From JABCPE02 sp963506915 (GTDB lineage: Bacteria; Bacteroidota; Bacteroidia; Flavobacteriales; Weeksellaceae), in assembly GCA_963506915.1 (NCBI GenBank), contig CAUORE010000049.1, positions 1 through 7,543 of the forward strand: 7,543 bases of DNA. Direction: 5' to 3'. This document shows positions 6,085 through 7,543 of this stretch, in pieces (the stretch's first letter is position 1; each line of letters begins with the position of its first letter). The notes under the pieces were generated by a model. The model did not search any database and was not told where the DNA came from. It saw only the letters and a program-made list of their open reading frames with translations. Made by a program: the position numbers and the translations under genes.

Positions 6085-7392
6085 CTATTTTTGTCTGAAA
6101 TAAACCTCAATAGGCACTCCAGTAAAATCAAAATTCTTACGCAATTGGTTTTCTATAAACCTTTTATAAGGTTCTTTCACATACTGCGGAAGGTTACAGA
6201 AAAACGCAAACTGCGGCGTCACCGTAGGCAGCTGTGTGCAGTATTTTATTTTGATGTATTTCCCTTTCAGAGCTGGCGGCGGCGTGTTTTCTATGATAGG
6301 AAGCATGATTTCATTCAGCTTACTTGTCTTAATTCGTTTTTTACGGTTTTCATAGACTTCCACAGCGGTTTCCACAGCTTTCAGGATTCTTTGTTTTGTC
6401 AATGCCGAAATGAACAAAATAGGCACATCACTGAACAAAGCTATTTTCTCACGAATTTGGTTTTCAAACTGCTTCATGGTATTGGTTTCTTTTTCCACCA
6501 AATCCCATTTATTAACCAAAATTACGATTCCTTTTCGGTTTTTCTGTGCTATCCCAAAGATATTCATATCTTGACTTTCCCAGCCTTTGGTAGCATCTAT
6601 CATCAGGATAACCACATCAGAATTTTCTATCGCTCTGATGGAACGCATCACAGAATAAAACTCCAAATCCTCACTTACTTTGGATTTTTTACGCATTCCT
6701 GCCGTATCCACCAAAATAAACTCGTGCCCGAATTTATTATAAACCGTCTCTATGCTGTCTCGCGTAGTTCCTGCGATATCTGTTACAATGTTTCTCTCAT
6801 CGCCCAGTAGAGCGTTAGTCAGTGTAGATTTCCCTACATTAGGTCGCCCAGCGATGGTGATTCTCGGAAGTCCTTCAAACACATCTACATATTCCGTAGT
6901 AGGAAAATCTTTAACGATATCATCCAGTAGCTCTCCCGTTCCGCTTCCTGTAGCAGAAGAAAGCGTATAATATTTCTCTATTCCAAGTTGATAAAATTCC
7001 GTAGCAGGAAGAAGCTCCTTTGATGAATCTACTTTATTTACAACCACATACAGCGGTTTGTTTGCTTTTCTAAGAAGCTGATATATTTCTTGGTCGGTAT
7101 CGGTAAGACCTTCTTCTACATTGACCATGAAAACGATAGAAGTCGCCTCATCCACTGCCAGCTGCACTTGCTTTCTGATTTCTTCCTCGAAGATATCATC
7201 ACTTCCCACATCATATCCTCCCGTGTCTATCACGGTAAATTCCACGCCGTTCCAATCGCTTTTTCCGTAATGGCGGTCTCTGGTAACCCCCGCAGTGCTG
7301 TCTACGATGGCCTCCCTGCGTTCCAAAAGACGATTAAACAAAGTGGATTTCCCTACATTAGGTCGCCCTACTATGGCTAAAATATTTGACAT
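6085..7392 (-). CDS. der: Ribosome biogenesis GTPase Der (EngA)
   Basis: This 435-residue cytoplasmic protein is a tandem GTPase needed for 50S ribosomal subunit assembly. The first G domain has GRPNVGKS (9-16), TAGVTRDR (33-40), DTGG (56-59), NKVD (119-122) and an SSATGSG G5 region (145-151). The second has GRPNVGKS (182-189), the TTRD switch (209-212), DTAG (229-232), NKWD (294-297) and SAL (329-331). A C-terminal KH-like domain (about 352-435) ends in GVPIEVYFRQK. Two G domains plus KH domain is unique to Der, which separates it from Era and other TRAFAC GTPases. Every nucleotide-binding motif is present and length fits the family, so the gene is intact. The ATG at 7392 places the first P-loop at residue 9 as usual. 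A TAnnTTTG promoter box lies 25 bp upstream. upp follows after 67 bp on the same strand. Confidence 0.98.
   Translation of the reverse strand: MSNILAIVGRPNVGKSTLFNRLLERREAIVDSTAGVTRDRHYGKSDWNGVEFTVIDTGGYDVGSDDIFEEEIRKQVQLAVDEATSIVFMVNVEEGLTDTDQEIYQLLRKANKPLYVVVNKVDSSKELLPATEFYQLGIEKYYTLSSATGSGTGELLDDIVKDFPTTEYVDVFEGLPRITIAGRPNVGKSTLTNALLGDERNIVTDIAGTTRDSIETVYNKFGHEFILVDTAGMRKKSKVSEDLEFYSVMRSIRAIENSDVVILMIDATKGWESQDMNIFGIAQKNRKGIVILVNKWDLVEKETNTMKQFENQIREKIALFSDVPILFISALTKQRILKAVETAVEVYENRKKRIKTSKLNEIMLPIIENTPPPALKGKYIKIKYCTQLPTVTPQFAFFCNLPQYVKEPYKRFIENQLRKNFDFTGVPIEVYFRQK
6827..6849. repeat. Copy 1 of an identical 23-bp repeat inside der (second P-loop)
   Basis: These 23 bases are identical to 7346-7368. 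On the minus strand they encode GRPNVGKS of the second G domain, with every synonymous codon the same as in the first G domain. The repeat comes from the internal duplication of the G domain and is not a mobile sequence. Confidence 0.9.
7346..7368. repeat. Copy 2 of the identical 23-bp repeat inside der (first P-loop)
   Basis: This partner of 6827-6849 encodes GRPNVGKS of the first G domain. The copies are in direct orientation about 519 bp apart. Flanking codons diverge at once on both sides at the DNA level. Confidence 0.9.
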
Positions 7393-7417
7393 AAATTCTT
7401 TTTAATTTTCTATTCTG

Positions 7418-7425
7418 CAAAGATA
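7418..7425 (-). promoter_or_regulatory. Probable -7 promoter box of der
   Basis: Read on the minus strand this is TATCTTTG, a full match to the Bacteroidota -7 consensus TAnnTTTG, and it ends 25 nt before the der ATG. No exact TTG sits 19-21 bp upstream; the nearest is 25 bp away, so the -33 element is weak or absent. Full consensus and good position make this the best promoter call in the window. Confidence 0.6.
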
Positions 7426-7442
7426 CCATATTTATATTAATC

Positions 7443-7467
7443 CTTAAAAACAATCCTTAAAACAATC
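7443..7467. repeat. Imperfect tandem duplication of about 12 bp
   Basis: On the minus strand GATTGTTTTAAG is followed directly by GATTGTTTTTAAG, two copies differing by one T, then a third partial copy GATT. In the possible upstream reading frame the copies give DCFK and DCF, and the extra T of the second copy creates the TAA stop. Confidence 0.6.
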
Positions 7468-7543
7468 ACACCAAGTATAGCCTTTCTTAAATATCATAAC
7501 CAAATTACCTTCTATACATTCTTTCAAGGCTTTCTCTTTGTCA
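7444..7543 (-). CDS. Possible C-terminal end of an unidentified gene (partial)
   Basis: On the minus strand one frame is open from the right edge for 32 codons to a TAA at 7446-7444; the other two frames stop early. The visible end begins DKEKALKECIEGNLVMIF and closes with CDCFKDCF, rich in Lys and Cys. I do not recognise it. The stop lies just 18 bp before the der -7 box, a sensible place for an upstream gene to end. A frame of 32 codons in AT-rich DNA could be chance, and the Cys-rich end is coded by a small tandem repeat, so this is tentative. Confidence 0.4.
   Translation of the reverse strand, partial: DKEKALKECIEGNLVMIFKKGYTWCDCFKDCF

Noticed and set aside
5472..6098. 208-codon plus-strand open frame opposite upp
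   Set aside because: It lies entirely antisense to a clear upp gene, and its product is Ser/Cys/His-rich without family resemblance. It is explained by codon structure of the other strand.
6091..6810. 239-codon plus-strand open frame opposite der
   Set aside because: Antisense to the intact der coding region; product has no recognisable fold and is rich in Phe, His and Arg as expected from reading the opposite strand.
1..7543. CRISPR array, tRNA/rRNA, transposon ends, phage or defence genes
   Set aside because: No regularly spaced repeats, cloverleaf or rRNA-like segments, transposase, integrase or nuclease reading frames were seen. The only repeats are the der P-loop pair and short local ones.

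Overview
The window looks like chromosomal DNA of a flavobacterium (Bacteroidota), most likely near Chryseobacterium, Riemerella or other Weeksellaceae. The evidence is AT-rich intergenic DNA, A-rich start regions with few Shine-Dalgarno sites, signal peptides ending in ...NAQ or ...FGQ, an outer-membrane beta-barrel receptor with an N-terminal carboxypeptidase-regulatory-like domain, and a TAnnTTTG-type promoter element. Genus is inferred from family resemblance, not from a search.

Layout, left to right. On the minus strand, a TPR protein runs off the left edge (1-1205). Just upstream of it in the same operon is a fused SpmA-SpmB type membrane protein (1228-2628). A 111-bp AT-rich region (2629-2739) separates this pair from a divergent plus-strand gene for an 835-residue TonB-dependent-receptor-like outer-membrane protein (2740-5247). 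That gene meets upp (uracil phosphoribosyltransferase, 5367-6017, minus) tail to tail. The 119-bp gap between them holds two separate intrinsic terminators, one for each direction. Upstream of upp on the same strand is der/engA (ribosome-assembly GTPase, 6085-7392, minus). The 67-bp spacer between der and upp carries a third hairpin. A good TATCTTTG promoter element precedes der. The right edge holds what may be the last 32 codons of another minus-strand gene.

Working together: der (ribosome biogenesis) and upp (uracil salvage) are housekeeping genes whose adjacency need not mean shared function. The SpmAB-like protein and the TPR protein are probably co-transcribed, with a 22-bp gap. The shared divergent region with the outer-membrane receptor leaves joint regulation possible but unproven. 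I see no tRNA, rRNA, CRISPR array, insertion sequence, phage gene or defence system. No undescribed multi-gene system is evident. The most unusual items are the SpmA-SpmB fusion in a non-sporulating lineage, with its extra polar segment, and the strand-specific hairpin between der and upp.
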